Positions 34,401 to 41,000 are shown, numbered from the stretch's first letter. The stretch is 64,000 nt of DNA from Tenrec ecaudatus (GCF_050624435.1 NC_134545.1:88812063-88876062); one strand, 5' to 3'. Notes: generated by a model from the sequence alone, not told the origin. Numbers and translations: made by a program.

Positions 34401-37400
34401 ATGTGACATGGTGACCGTGTGGAGCAGTCAACAGGGCGCGCGTCCACCAGCTCACACAGTCAGAGAGGGAATGGCTGAGAGGTGGCGTGGACACTTGCGG
34501 GAGCCCGTTCTCCAGCACGGTCCTTCGTCACCTTCTTTCGGAACCAGCTGAGAAGTCGGACAAAGGAGCAGGCACACAGAGACCCTGCTCATCCCTGCGT
34601 TCCCGACAGAGCTGGGCCTGGAGACTGCAGAGAGCATTTGCAGTCCCAGGGGCTCCTATGACTGCCCCTCCGTATCCGGCTGAGGCTCACCTGGAGCCTC
34701 CTCCGACCCCAGGTAGTTCTTGCCTGGGGCCAGACCCTTCCTCCAGCAGAGCTCATCAGGGAGAGCTCAGCACCCAGAGGAGCCTGTTGGCATCCTCAGA
34801 GGGTGGGCCTGGGTGGGCTCCCCTGGAGAAACCTGTCTAATTCCCCACCAGGTAAGATGAGGGGGAGCCGGCATGACTGTGCGCAACCAGGTGTGCCGCC
34901 GCCCCAGGGCTGTGGGCGGGAAGGGAAGAGGCATTCTGCTAACAAACAGGAAGGGCACCAAAGCCTCCCTTCTCTCTCCCTGCAAATGCACTTGATGTTG
35001 GTACTTTCAGTGCCCGTGACTGACAAAGGAGCATGGAAATGAACTGACTTATATTCTGTTTCCCTGTTTTAGATTCTTTGCTATCAGAAGACTTGCTTCT
35101 TCGGCGGGAACTGTATAACCATGATTGATTACCTCCTTTGGCCCTGGTTTGAGCGACTGGATGTATACGGGATCGCTGAGTAAGACATCGGGCTGTGGGG
35201 GCACGGATTCCTGGGAGCCACACTAAGGAACGTGCGTTGAAATAGCTGGGTGCCACGTAGCGACCCTGGGGCTCCTCGGTCATCTCAAGGAGCTTTGGTG
35301 GTGTCAGGCTTAAGTGCTTGACTCTGAAGGGAGAGGCCCCGATTCAGTCCCTGCGGTGACAGTCTGCCTCGGTCAAGGTTGGACATCCCTCTGGGGCTGC
35401 TCTACTGTCTTGCAGGGTTGCTGGGAGTCAGAGGTGACTCAGCAGCTACGGGTGTGGTTTGGATGTGGGATCTGGTTCAGGATGGATGGGACAAGAAGGC
35501 AGGCTTTCGCATCGGTACCCTGTGTTCCCCGGTTGAGCATGTACTGGTGTTCTTCAACCACGACCTGCCGGCTCAGGCTGTGCCCCCAGCTCTGCCGCTA
35601 GCACCCTGTGTCCAACCCTGTCTTTCCTCCCTCCCCCGACCTTGTTACTGTAGTGCCCGCTGTCCTCAGCACCCCTCTGAACATGGGCTGGTGGGGAAAG
35701 CAAATGGAGAAGAACCTGCCTGGGAGGGAGACTGGGGGGTCTGCACTCGTCCCCCCTCATGGTCATGTTTTAGAGACTGGTCTTGAGCTCCCTCAGTGGC
35801 TCCCCACTTGGTCCCGCAGAGTCACCCAGCAGATGTCATAGACCTTCGTCACTGCTCATCCCCCGCCCCCCCCCCCCCGTGGGATTTCCCTAACAGAAAT
35901 GCCCTTTACAGAGATTCTTTTTTAAAGTAATGTCTGTGAGGTTGAACAAAACAGACCCCAGGACCAAGCACCCCCAAAGCAGGGGGATTCCAACTTCTAG
36001 ACCTGTGCTGGCTAGTCAGAGATGGATCGCCAGACCTTTCTCCTAGGCGCTTGTGCACGGACACAAATCTCCAACCTGTCTGTTAGCAGCCCAGTACCTA
36101 AGCCTTGGAGAGGAACTAGCCGGGGAGACCGGGCAAGACTGTAGATGCTGGATTTGCTCCAGCTCCTGCTCTGATCCCAGCCCGCAGTTTTGTGAGGCCC
36201 AGGCACTAGGCAGCCAGCCCACAGCACTGCGCACAGCACTGCGTACAAGGGTTGTCGCATGTCCTTCATATGCAAAGTAGTTGGCTATTGGAAATGCAGG
36301 CTCAAGCATTTATGTTGCCTCTGAGGACCGAGGAGTGGACCTCCCCTCTGTACCCTACCTCTCAGCAGCTGGTTGCAGGATTGTGAGCAAGTTGCTTTCC
36401 ACACGCTGCACGGGAATCTCTTTCTCCTCCTCTTCCTCCTCTCCCTCCTCCTCCTCTTCCTCCTGCTCCTTCTCTTCCCTCCTCCTCCTCCTCTGCAGGG
36501 CCCTTGCCAGCGCCATGCTTCAAAGGACTCAGGCCTGCTGTGCTCACTTCGGAAAATGCTTCAGAAGCCACTTGTCTTCCCACCCTGCCCTCTGCCCATG
36601 CCCGGGTCCCTTAGCAGAAAAACTGGGAAGGACAGAAGGAGACGCGCCACTCCAGAAACGCGTCTTTTTTCTCAGGCTGCCTGGCCACGGGTACTCCAGC
36701 TGTGTCGCTGGAAGCAGCAGCAACACATTCAATTCAAGAACATGAACAGCTACTCAGAAAATAGGATTCTGCTCCAGGGAAGGATTTTACTTACTTGATA
36801 ATCACCCCAAACCAACCCACTGCCTTCTAGTAGAGTCTGACTAGCGGGAACGCCAGAGATTGCAGCATAGCAGGACTCCAGAGAGGGTGTTCTTGGTCAT
36901 AATCCAAGTCTCGGTGAACTTACTTATTGCCAAGGGAGCACGCATCTGCTTCTTAGCACTGCAGTAGCAAAAGGGCACACACCGGGCACTCACAACACCA
37001 GAAATGTGTTTTTCCTCCGTGCCGGAGGCTGGGACCTGAAATTAAGCTGTTGGCAGGGCCACATGCCCTCCTGAGGCTGCAGGCCCCTCCTGGCCTCCTG
37101 CCACCTCAGGGGCTCCCAGCAGGGCCTGGTGTCCTTTGGCTTGTGGCTGCACTCCAGCCTCTGTCTCCATCACCATCGAGTGCCTTCCTCCTGTGTGTCT
37201 TCTTATGGCCCATCCTGCTGCTCGGATTTAGGACCTAGCCAATGCCAGTAAGCCTGATCTTCAAGTGATTACTTCTGCCAAGACCCGGGCTCCAAAAGAA
37301 GTCGCCTTCTAAAGTTCCAGGAGGATATGCATCGCGCAGGGCTAGTACTCTCCCCGGTCCAGAGCACAATCCTGTACTCAGCCAGTCGTCCCCAAAGAAA

Positions 37401-37667
37401 CCCATTTTGTTGTTGGTTGGAGTGTCTCGAAGTCTAATAAATGATGCTCTGACCTCTCCCAAGCTCTCCCACGGCAGGTTTGCTCACCCTTCTTCCCTGT
37501 CCCGCAGCTGTGTGGACCACACCCCGACACTCAAGCTCTGGATGGCATCCATGAGGCAGGACCCCTCAGTGTGCGCCCTTATGATCGATAAGTGCACCTT
37601 CCTGGGCTTCCTGAACCTCTACTTTCAGAACAGCCTCGAAGCCTTTGACTATGGACTCACTTGTTGA
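8588..37667 (+). CDS. GSTO2: Glutathione S-transferase omega 2, six-exon coding sequence
   Basis: GSTO2 is a cytosolic omega-class transferase with thioltransferase and, above all, glutathione-dependent dehydroascorbate reductase activity. It uses a catalytic cysteine instead of the Tyr or Ser of other GST classes. Joining 8588-8621, 8846-8954, 11776-11998, 13031-13132, 35073-35179 and 37508-37667 gives 735 nt, or 244 codons plus TGA. The phases agree and every intron is GT-AG. The N-terminal thioredoxin-like domain (about 1-100) has the F-C-P-Y active site with Cys32, Lys59, Val72 before cis-Pro73, and the Glu85-Ser86 glutathione-binding pair. The helical C-terminal domain (about 107-244) includes '[14 protein letters not shown]' and ends 'FDYGLTC'. 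The start [12 protein letters not shown] and the [16 protein letters not shown] block match GSTO2 better than GSTO1. Human GSTO2 is 243 residues by memory. There are 18 cysteines. Introns are 224, 2821, 1032, 21940 and 2328 bp. Confidence 0.96.
8846..8954 (+). CDS. GSTO2: GSTO2 coding exon 2 (active-site exon)
   Basis: The acceptor 'cccttgcag' and donor 'aa|gtgaga' bound residues Gly12 to the first two bases of Lys48. It contains the proline-rich omega N-terminal extension 'PPPGPVPEG' and the catalytic Cys32 in '[12 protein letters not shown]'. Confidence 0.96.
9545..10070 (-). mobile_element. RTE/BovB-type LINE 3' fragment in GSTO2 intron 2
   Basis: Reverse complement of the RTE 3' segment: 'agcacgatgtccttctctag' and 'agactggtccctcctgataa', then the upstream body to about 10070 ('gtgtcatctgtgtatcaaag'). 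The frame is broken. Confidence 0.75.
10665..10860 (+). mobile_element. MER20-like hAT-Charlie element in GSTO2 intron 2
   Basis: The order 'ctttgtggggaaggg', 'ggcagcatccctggcctcat', 'ccaaacatctccagacattg', 'gtgtcccttgtgggg' and 'caaaccactg' follows the MER20 consensus, an old eutherian non-autonomous DNA transposon. Confidence 0.7.
11030..11370. repeat. MIR-like fragments in GSTO2 intron 2
   Basis: Segment 11035-11110 reads like reverse-strand MIR. Segment 11285-11370 ('gagtcagactgcctgg', 'ggttccttgctgtgag') reads like forward MIR. Both are diverged. Confidence 0.4.
11415..11570 (+). repeat. AfroSINE copy just upstream of GSTO2 exon 3
   Basis: Clear consensus runs: 'gagaaagattgggttttcta', 'agttacagtctcgaaaccca' and 'tgccctgtcctatagggttg', ending in the target-like 'gcagtgagg'. 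It lacks the tRNA head. Confidence 0.8.
11776..11998 (+). CDS. GSTO2: GSTO2 coding exon 3 (glutathione-binding exon)
   Basis: The acceptor 'ccctcttccag' and donor 'aag|gtacac' bound residues 48-122. It covers the rest of the thioredoxin-like domain, with '[12 protein letters not shown]' (cis-Pro73) and '[18 protein letters not shown]' (Glu85, Ser86), and the domain linker 'PYERARQKM'. It ends in phase 0. Confidence 0.96.
12178..12235. repeat. AT-rich simple repeat
   Basis: Imperfect TA/ATATT-type tract in GSTO2 intron 3. Confidence 0.7.
12240..13030. other. Rest of GSTO2 intron 3
   Basis: Mostly unrecognised. Segment 12730-12860 ('ggaagctcagagaggtaagt') looks like a reverse-strand MIR. No other element is visible. 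Confidence 0.4.
13031..13132 (+). CDS. GSTO2: GSTO2 coding exon 4
   Basis: The acceptor 'ctccgaccag' and donor 'gaagag|gtacac' bound residues 123-156, '[12 protein letters not shown]' through 'QEFCNLEE', part of the helical domain. Residue 142, the site of the common human Asn/Asp polymorphism, is Glu here. The exon is exactly 34 codons, phase 0 at both ends. Confidence 0.95.
13469..13540. repeat. Alternating CG/CA tract, (GC)n(CA)n
   Basis: Starts with alternating 'cacgtgcgtgcgcgcgcg' and runs into about 22 CA units. It is a strictly alternating purine-pyrimidine tract, about 340 bp after GSTO2 exon 4. Confidence 0.95.
13715..13860 (-). repeat. AfroSINE copy
   Basis: Reverse complement of the SINE body: 'tttcggagactgtaaatcct', 'gtgggtttgaaactgccagc' and 'ccaccctgcgaccagggct'. 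Confidence 0.75.
14535..14715 (+). repeat. AfroSINE copy
   Basis: Near full-length: head 'tggtgtagtggtccgacact', B-box region 'gcagtttgaaaccaccagcc', body 'gaagctttctactccagtaa', tail 'cctaaagggtcgctgtgagt'. Confidence 0.85.
14750..14925 (-). repeat. AfroSINE copy
   Basis: Reverse-oriented tail ('catgacctatagggtgg') and body up to 'gattcgaactgcctac'. It is one of three SINEs stacked in 14535-15150. Confidence 0.7.
14955..15150 (-). repeat. AfroSINE copy
   Basis: Reverse complement: 'gattctgactcatagaggtc', 'gaagtagacaacctcatct', and the head near 'cccactgcgccatcagtg'. Confidence 0.75.
15150..16720. other. GSTO2 intron 4 sequence without a recognised element
   Basis: Contains the poly-C tract at 15629-15654. 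The remainder (15660-16720) shows no SINE or LINE family I can name. Confidence 0.35.
15629..15654 (-). repeat. C-rich run (minus-strand G-quadruplex type)
   Basis: C11-A-C8-A-C5 on the + strand gives three long G-tracts on the - strand, enough to form four stacked runs when the long tracts are split. Confidence 0.7.
16727..16752. repeat. (TG)n microsatellite
   Basis: Thirteen uninterrupted TG units in GSTO2 intron 4. Confidence 0.95.
16931..17146 (+). mobile_element. hAT-type MITE with terminal inverted repeats
   Basis: Begins 'caggcgacctcaa' and ends 'ttgaagacccctg', inverted termini of the CAGGGGTCCTCAAA type. It has the paired 'ggcccgcaggccacaggcgg' and 'agtccggccctgagg' blocks. The 7-bp 'ctgtaag' flanks both sides, a hAT target duplication missing one base. 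It belongs to the SPIN/OC1/hAT1 class that spread horizontally. The exact family needs a library search. Confidence 0.75.
17281..17482 (+). repeat. AfroSINE copy, full length
   Basis: Head 'ggacacctggtagcatggtg', B-box region 'actagtttgaaaccaccagc', body 'ctactcctgtaaagagttac', tail 'gttggcattgactccatggc'. Confidence 0.9.
17748..17810. repeat. 22-bp near-perfect inverted repeat with a 19-nt loop
   Basis: Arms 17748-17769 and 17789-17810 are reverse complements except for one position; the outer 16 bp (TCTTCATTGAAAATAA and its complement) are perfect. It lies in AT-rich sequence of GSTO2 intron 4 outside identified repeats. Confidence 0.9.
17850..18055 (+). repeat. AfroSINE copy, full length
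   Basis: Head 'ggatccctggtggcaccgtg', body 'gatgaggctttctactccca', tail 'ctatagggtctctatgagtc'. The T-rich sequence after it leads into the GAGT tract. Confidence 0.9.
18077..18585 (+). repeat. Degenerate (GAGT)n simple repeat tract, about 510 bp
   Basis: Made of GAGT, GAGA and GTGT variants with no cytosine on the + strand apart from scattered cases. The - strand is open for 198 codons of Ser/Leu/Thr/His, a simple consequence of the repeat and not a gene. It carries dozens of GTGAGT hexamers in the GSTO2 sense orientation. Confidence 0.95.
18770..19650 (-). mobile_element. Afrotherian-type L1 3'-UTR fragment
   Basis: Phrases like 'tcgaggaccttctaatggga', 'tagccgggcaccactgaag' and 'gctcgcaagcttttgaga' are the reverse complement of L1 3'-UTR sequence familiar from afrotherian genomes. 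No open frame survives. Confidence 0.55.
19700..20560 (+). mobile_element. L1 3'-UTR fragment
   Basis: Shows 'gaagaactactggggctcag', 'ccccgaaagggatcacatta' and 'cctagatagaatggggaaga' in L1 3'-UTR order, ending in A-rich sequence near 20550. It lies head-to-tail against the minus-strand L1 fragment to its left. Confidence 0.55.
20620..21070 (+). repeat. Two AfroSINE fragments
   Basis: Segment 20620-20690 is a SINE 3' tail ('gttggtatcgactcgatgac'). Segment 20868-21070 is a longer copy of the older subtype ('gcggctaatgcaaaggtcag', 'cttgaaaaccctatggcac'). Confidence 0.65.
21115..21870 (-). mobile_element. L1 fragment, split by a SINE
   Basis: Reverse-strand L1: 'atttcactcagcacactgtc', 'tagtggggttgctggatcac', then after the SINE at 21566-21768 'acactgtttccacggttgct'. 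The L1 text resumes directly after the SINE, showing that the SINE inserted into it. Confidence 0.65.
21566..21768 (+). repeat. AfroSINE copy, full length
   Basis: Head 'gccctggtggtgcagtggtt', B-box region 'aaaggtcagcaatttgaaac', body 'tctactcccataaagagtta', tail 'gttggcattgactggatgac'. One of the best-preserved copies, inserted in an L1. Confidence 0.92.
21880..22790 (-). mobile_element. Mariner transposon, degenerate transposase
   Basis: Read on the - strand, an open segment 22564-22364 encodes a mariner-type N-terminal helix-turn-helix region: '[17 protein letters not shown]', then '[15 protein letters not shown]', then a run resembling the 'SGRPSTSRTDENV' block. A later block (about 22010-21920) reads like '[18 protein letters not shown]', the usual mariner C-terminus. 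The frame is broken between them, so no functional transposase remains. Exact terminal repeats were not resolved. Confidence 0.75.
22795..23235 (-). mobile_element. Old L1M fragment with an internal MITE
   Basis: 'gtcttttgtgagcttctttc', 'acttagcataaagtttccga' and 'tttatggctgaataacgtgc' are reverse-strand L1M. The L1 text is interrupted at 22961-23038 by a small inverted-repeat element. Confidence 0.65.
22961..23038. mobile_element. 78-bp mariner-type MITE
   Basis: Begins 'caaggagttttctaaaaatt' and ends 'caactttttgaatctcct', imperfect inverted termini flanked by TA on both sides, inserted in an L1M fragment whose sequence resumes after it. Size and structure are like the human MADE1 class, but the sequence differs. 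Confidence 0.7.
23275..23440 (-). repeat. RTE/AfroSINE 3'-end fragment
   Basis: 'cttagctgcccttgagttgg' and 'ctgccccgtcctgctcag' read as the reverse complement of the shared RTE/SINE tail region. Confidence 0.5.
23960..25240 (+). mobile_element. Lineage-type L1, 3' region
   Basis: Runs from about 23960 to the 3' end 'gtacgagcccccaattaaaa' at 25210-25235. The same terminus is seen in the reverse-strand copies at 27205, 28705 and 40010 and in the short piece at 47681-47721. No intact ORF2. Confidence 0.65.
25925..26340. repeat. Cluster of three AfroSINE fragments
   Basis: 25925-25990 is + ('aggtcagcagttcaaaacc'). 26010-26160 is - ('cccagaggtgcctctgggta', older subtype). 26185-26340 is - ('gggagtagaaagcctcatct'). 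Confidence 0.75.
26330..26595. repeat. Unclassified interspersed repeat, possibly LTR-related
   Basis: Begins 'tgtgatggttaaggtgatgt' with 'tcagctcaactgggtcatga', similar to the start of a common mammalian repeat that opens 'tgatggttaattttatgtg'. The class is not settled. Confidence 0.35.
26595..27195. other. Unrecognised single-copy-looking sequence in GSTO2 intron 4
   Basis: No repeat family or exon recognised. Short open frames exist on both strands but none has a recognisable domain. Confidence 0.35.
27205..27690 (-). mobile_element. Lineage-type L1 3' fragment
   Basis: Starts with the reversed L1 tail 'cattttattgggggctctta', then 'caagcacatttgtacatatg' and 'ctggattccgcgtgtcgaga'. Confidence 0.75.
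28448..28480. repeat. (GATA)n microsatellite
   Basis: Eight near-perfect GATA units. Confidence 0.95.
28705..29530 (-). mobile_element. Lineage-type L1 3' fragment
   Basis: Opens with 'tttttattgggggctcgtac' and contains the same ordered blocks as 27205 and 40010: 'gaacccttgattatttataa', 'tggatttgtaaggtagaatt', 'ggggatgtccaattgcctac'. It extends to 'aaacctttaagaccccaga'. Confidence 0.8.
29540..31600. other. GSTO2 intron 4 sequence without a recognised gene or repeat
   Basis: A poly-C run lies at about 30668-30680. Open frames on both strands (for example 30485-30907 on -) show no conserved domain. Confidence 0.35.
31609..31686. mobile_element. 78-bp mariner-type MITE
   Basis: Begins 'gagggggcttcagaaagttt' and ends 'gccttttgaagccccctc'. 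The outer 11 bp (GAGGGGGCTTC / GAAGCCCCCTC) are a perfect inverted repeat. It sits at the edge of an RTE fragment and is the same length and has the same inner terminal motif as the element at 22961-23038. Confidence 0.75.
31690..32680 (-). mobile_element. RTE/BovB LINE fragments, interrupted
   Basis: 31690-31830 holds the reversed RTE 3' segment ('gatatccttctccaggggct', 'ggtcccttctgataagatg'). 32230-32680 holds the upstream RTE part ('gcttccatgggcattgactg', 'ggattcaagtagattgaaat'). The sequence between (31840-32220) is not recognised. Confidence 0.65.
33240..33400 (-). repeat. MIR-like fragment
   Basis: 'cttttcacatgagaaagctg' followed by 'aggtttggagaaggaggtca' resembles reverse-strand MIR. 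Confidence 0.45.
33800..34140 (-). mobile_element. L1 fragment
   Basis: 'cactcagcgtgatgttgtct', 'gtgagtagttctgcgatgaa' and 'cttttcagtcccaccagcca' follow the order of the L1 3' coding end on the reverse strand. It is heavily diverged. Confidence 0.55.
34150..35072. other. End of GSTO2 intron 4, unassigned
   Basis: No repeat or exon recognised. The GC-rich 34470-34850 segment is open on the + strand for 117 codons but shows no domain and no matching splice context that would add to GSTO2. Confidence 0.35.
35073..35179 (+). CDS. GSTO2: GSTO2 coding exon 5
   Basis: After a 21.9-kb intron, the acceptor 'ttccctgttttag' opens residues 157-192: '[16 protein letters not shown]' and '[14 protein letters not shown]'. 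The donor is 'ga|gtaaga'. The frame joins exon 6 by a split Asp codon (GA+C). Confidence 0.96.
35295..35460 (+). repeat. AfroSINE copy (older subtype) in GSTO2 intron 5
   Basis: 'ggcttaagtgcttgactctg' and the tail 'cagggttgctgggagtcaga' then 'ggtgactcagcagctac' match a diverged copy. Its tail now contains an exact TGACTCAGCA motif at 35435-35444. Confidence 0.6.
35435..35444 (+). promoter_or_regulatory. Candidate SINE-derived antioxidant-response (NRF2/MAF) motif
   Basis: TGACTCAGCA is the preferred NRF2-small MAF sequence. It lies 256 bp after GSTO2 exon 5, within the tail of a diverged AfroSINE whose consensus at this place is the 'gtcggaatcgactcgacggc' region. Function is inferred. Confidence 0.3.
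35860..36417. other. GSTO2 intron 5, unassigned
   Basis: Contains a long C-run at about 35862-35879 and otherwise no recognised element. Confidence 0.35.
36418..36495. repeat. (CTC)n pyrimidine-rich tract
   Basis: About 78 bases of C and T with only one or two interruptions, in GSTO2 intron 5. A homopurine-homopyrimidine tract of this kind can form triplex DNA. Confidence 0.9.
37508..37667 (+). CDS. GSTO2: GSTO2 coding exon 6, with stop
   Basis: The acceptor 'ctgtcccgcag' opens residues 192-244: '[15 protein letters not shown]', '[16 protein letters not shown]' and the C-terminus LTC, then TGA at 37665-37667. The Thr before the final Cys is one residue more than the human C-terminus as I remember it. 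Confidence 0.95.
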
Positions 37668-37800
37668 GCGTCATGGCCCGCCCCATCTGACGCCCGAAGT
37701 TCTCAAGTACGTTGTGTGGGTATGCAGTGGGGACTGCCTGGCAGGGGATAAACCTCTGCTGCTTTTCTGAGGCTCCCAATAAAACCGGAAGTAGGAAATG
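37668..37800 (+). terminator. GSTO2: GSTO2 3'UTR and poly(A) signal
   Basis: A canonical AATAAA lies at 37778-37783, 111 bases after the stop, followed by a T/G-rich stretch ('tgtgatactcctttgtctg'). This implies a short 3'UTR of about 130 nt ending near 37800. Confidence 0.75.
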
Positions 37801-39569
37801 CATTCTTTGTGATACTCCTTTGTCTGACTCCCCCAACTCGTAGCCTTTAAAGGCTGTGTGTGCTCAGTGCTAACCTGAACACACGCTGGGAAGAGGTGCA
37901 TGTCTCCTGCTTTGGAGCCTTCATCTGTTGGTCCTTCTGATCATCGGGGCTGGGGCTGACGGTGAGGTTCCGGGCTGACCGAATGCTGGTACTTGTCACC
38001 TCAAACAGCCTCCCTCGTGGGACCAGAAGCTGTGGAAGACGGAGGAGAAAGGAGAAAACACGCACATTCTGAATGCCCCCGCCTGGCACAGGCAAGCCCT
38101 GCTGGCTGTGTGGGCATGCGTGGTTCTCATACTCATTCCGACGTTGGCCGTGGGCCTGGGAGATGCCAAGGGTCTTGTGACTGGAAAGAATTCCACAGCA
38201 GGAAATGAAACACCAGTCCATCACCCTGCACCAAATAAGTCAGAACGTGACGTGCCGTCGGGGCTCAGGATGTCTCGCAAAATGTTCTACAGGTGACATC
38301 CTGCCTTCAAAGCACACACACACGTACACACACACCCCCTCGTCCCAGACATGGGCAAAGGTCACCAAAGGATTTGCATCATGCCCTGCTGACTGGTTCA
38401 CTTTGTCCCAGCAAACACTTCTGGGTGCCTCTTGGGTACCAGCCATGGGGCAGAGGGTACGGTGTACAAATAACAAAAATGCAGGTCCTGAAGAACAGCA
38501 GCTTCTCTCCATTCCTCTGGTGGGAACTGATGGGGGAATCTAGTCTTCACTCAGTGTGGCCCCTTGGCTGGCCTGGCCAGGTAGTAGTGCACCATGGAGG
38601 GCAAAAAGAGCCAAGAGGACTGAGGACCTTTGCAGGTGTAAATCTCCTGGGCCACAGTGTTTGTTTGGCATTGGGACCCAAGTTACCGTTGACACAACTG
38701 CTGACGACGTATGTCTGAGTGGCCCAGACCATCAAGATTCCCACTGGGGGCTCCCCATACTTACTGATTTAGAAAGCGTACAGATCCCGAAAATGAAGCA
38801 GGGAGGAAGCAGTGCTTGGAAAAGGTGGCAGATTGGTCCCCACCCAGCAAATCCCAACTTTAGGATTTAAGTACCACTCCGCCAGGCGAGTTCCCTCCTG
38901 TTTGCCAGGGCCCAGTCATTGGCACTGCATTCGACTTCTACCTCCTCCCTCATGGCTGTCATCATGGGACCTTCGGCCCACCCTGAGATCTCAACCTCGA
39001 GGTGCAACGGGAAAGAGAGAATAAGGCGATGGAATCAGTGGCACAGAAGAGAAGTGGGGTGGGGGCCAGAAAAATTCACAGAGGTTACCAAATATAATCA
39101 TACAAGAAAGTAGGACCCCTACCATTATCTCAGGCCCTGAGGACAGCCACTCCTAACAACTGACGGGGATAAACAGGGATTTCAGGTGAAAGCGGAAATG
39201 AGCTTCAACCCCAGCAGGCCCCTCATTGTGCCAGATGCTGTGGTCATTGGAATCGAGGGTCAGGGAAAGTGGTGTGACTTTCCCGTCCATGGAGGCTCAG
39301 AACTGGGACCCAGCCTGCACTGAGTCCACTTCCTAATGGTGGCGGCCGTAGGGACAGCTGGTGGCAGCACCGGGGGACGTCGATTAAATGCTATTTGAAC
39401 TTCATTCTAGCTCCAAGATCCTCTGATCTTCGTTCACAGAAGTAGCTGTGCTGTGAAAGCAGATTTACCTGAATTGCAAGGTACAAGCCCAAGCTTTCCT
39501 TTCACCCCAGCAGGAACTGCCTGTGTGTGTCACCCACATTGCCCCCGGAGCTTTGATGGGGCAGTGGAA
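37801..39569. other. Intergenic sequence after GSTO2
   Basis: No gene recognised. A (CA)-rich patch lies at 38310-38335 and a MIR-like reverse fragment at about 39225-39330. Open frames here have no recognisable domains. Confidence 0.4.
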
Positions 39570-39676
39570 GGGGTGGTGATGGCTATGATGTCATGGTGGT
39601 GGAGGTGGTGGAGGTAGTGGGGTGGTGGTGATGGTGGTTGGTGGTGTACTGGAGATGGAGGTGGTGGTGAGGGGGG
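39570..39676 (+). repeat. (GGTGGTGAT)n G-rich minisatellite-like tract
   Basis: Irregular GGTGGT, GATGGT and GGAGGT units on the + strand. Confidence 0.85.
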
Positions 39677-40009
39677 AATCTCTCCCATGATTTCTCACTT
39701 TTCCCATCTCCTCTGGTTGATGTTTCCTTATCAAAGTCATTGGCCTTCTTGATGAGAGACTCTGTGTCGTGTGCCGAGCACCAAACTTGAGCCTAGCTTA
39801 TGTCGGCCTGGCTCCCTGTCATCCAAAGCCTTCGCAGGTGGCCAAATAGCTGACCCAGGAGAGTGCTCCTTGTTCAGCCTCCAGATCTCCCCTCCCCCCC
39901 AGCTCAACACCGGTGCCCCCCTTGGAGACCCACTTCCATTTATTTGCATCTGTGAGCTCCTGGGAGGCTGGTCTTTTCAGAATGCTTGACTTGTTCTAGC
40001 CCTTAGGTC

Positions 40010-40730
40010 TTTTTTTTCTCTCTCCAATCATTTTATTGGGGGCTCTTACAACTCTTATCACAATCCATCCATCCATCCATGGTGTCAAGCACATGTGTAC
40101 ATTTGTTGCCCTCATCATTCTCAAAACATTTGCTTTCTACTTGAGCTCTTGGTATCAGCTCCTCATTTCCCCCCTTCCTTCCCCTGCACCCTCCCTCACG
40201 AACTCTTGATAATTTATAAATTATGATTATTTTTTCAAGTCTTACACAGTCCGACATCTCCCTTCACCCACTTTTCTGTTGCCTGTCTCCCAGGGAGGGG
40301 GTTATATGGAGATCCTTGTAATCAGCTCCCCTTTTTTACCCCACCTTCTCTCAACCCTCCTGGTATTGCCTCTCTCACCACTGGTCCTGAAGGGATCATC
40401 TGTCCTGGATTCCCTGTATTTTTAGTTCCTGTCTGTAGCAGTGTACATCCTCTGGTCTACCCAGATTTGTAAGGTAGAATTGGGATCATGATAGTGGGTG
40501 GGGAGGAAGCATTTAGGAACTAGAGGAAAGTTGTATATTCATCGTTGCTACACTGCACCCTGACTGGCGTCTCCTCCCCGTGACCCTTCTAAGGGGATGT
40601 CCAGTGGCCTGCAGATGGGCTTTGGGTCTTCACTGCCCTCCCTCATTCACAATGATGTGGTTTTTGTAAGCCCGGTTTCCCATCCCTGGAATCTTCTTCA
40701 GAGCAGCCTCCTGTTTCTTCGTAACCAGTT
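40010..40730 (-). mobile_element. Lineage-type L1 3' fragment
   Basis: The best-preserved of the reverse-strand copies: 'tcattttattgggggctctt', 'cttatcacaatccatccat', 'aattgggatcatgatagtgg', 'ggatgtccagtggcctgcag'. Confidence 0.85.
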
Positions 40731-40764
40731 TGTTCACAAAGTTCGACTCACTACTCTTCTTGTG

Positions 40765-41000
40765 CAAAGAGAGGCAGCAGCACCTAACGTTGTGTTCAGG
40801 CCTGTGACGACTCCTGGTCAGACCCGCAGACTCAAATCCTGGCTCTGCAGAGTCGTCAAATTCCTCAGGCAGGTAACTTAGCCTCTTTGTGCCTCAGCTC
40901 CTTATCTGTAAATGGGGACCCCTGAGAACTAAATGGAGAGGGTTGTTGGAGACCCAACGAGACTCCCCAGGACGGCCTGAGCCCGTGCCAGGGGAGCGCC
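40765..41000 (+). repeat. MIR SINE
   Basis: 'ctcaaatcctggctctgcag', then 'ggtaacttagcctctttgtg', 'cctcagctccttatctgtaa', 'atggggac' and 'gggttgttggagac' follow the MIR consensus. Confidence 0.8.

Noticed and set aside
34487-34840. A possible extra GSTO2 exon (117 open codons near exon 5)
   Set aside because: The family protein is complete without it, exons 4 and 5 join in phase 0, and the sequence has no similarity to GST domains.
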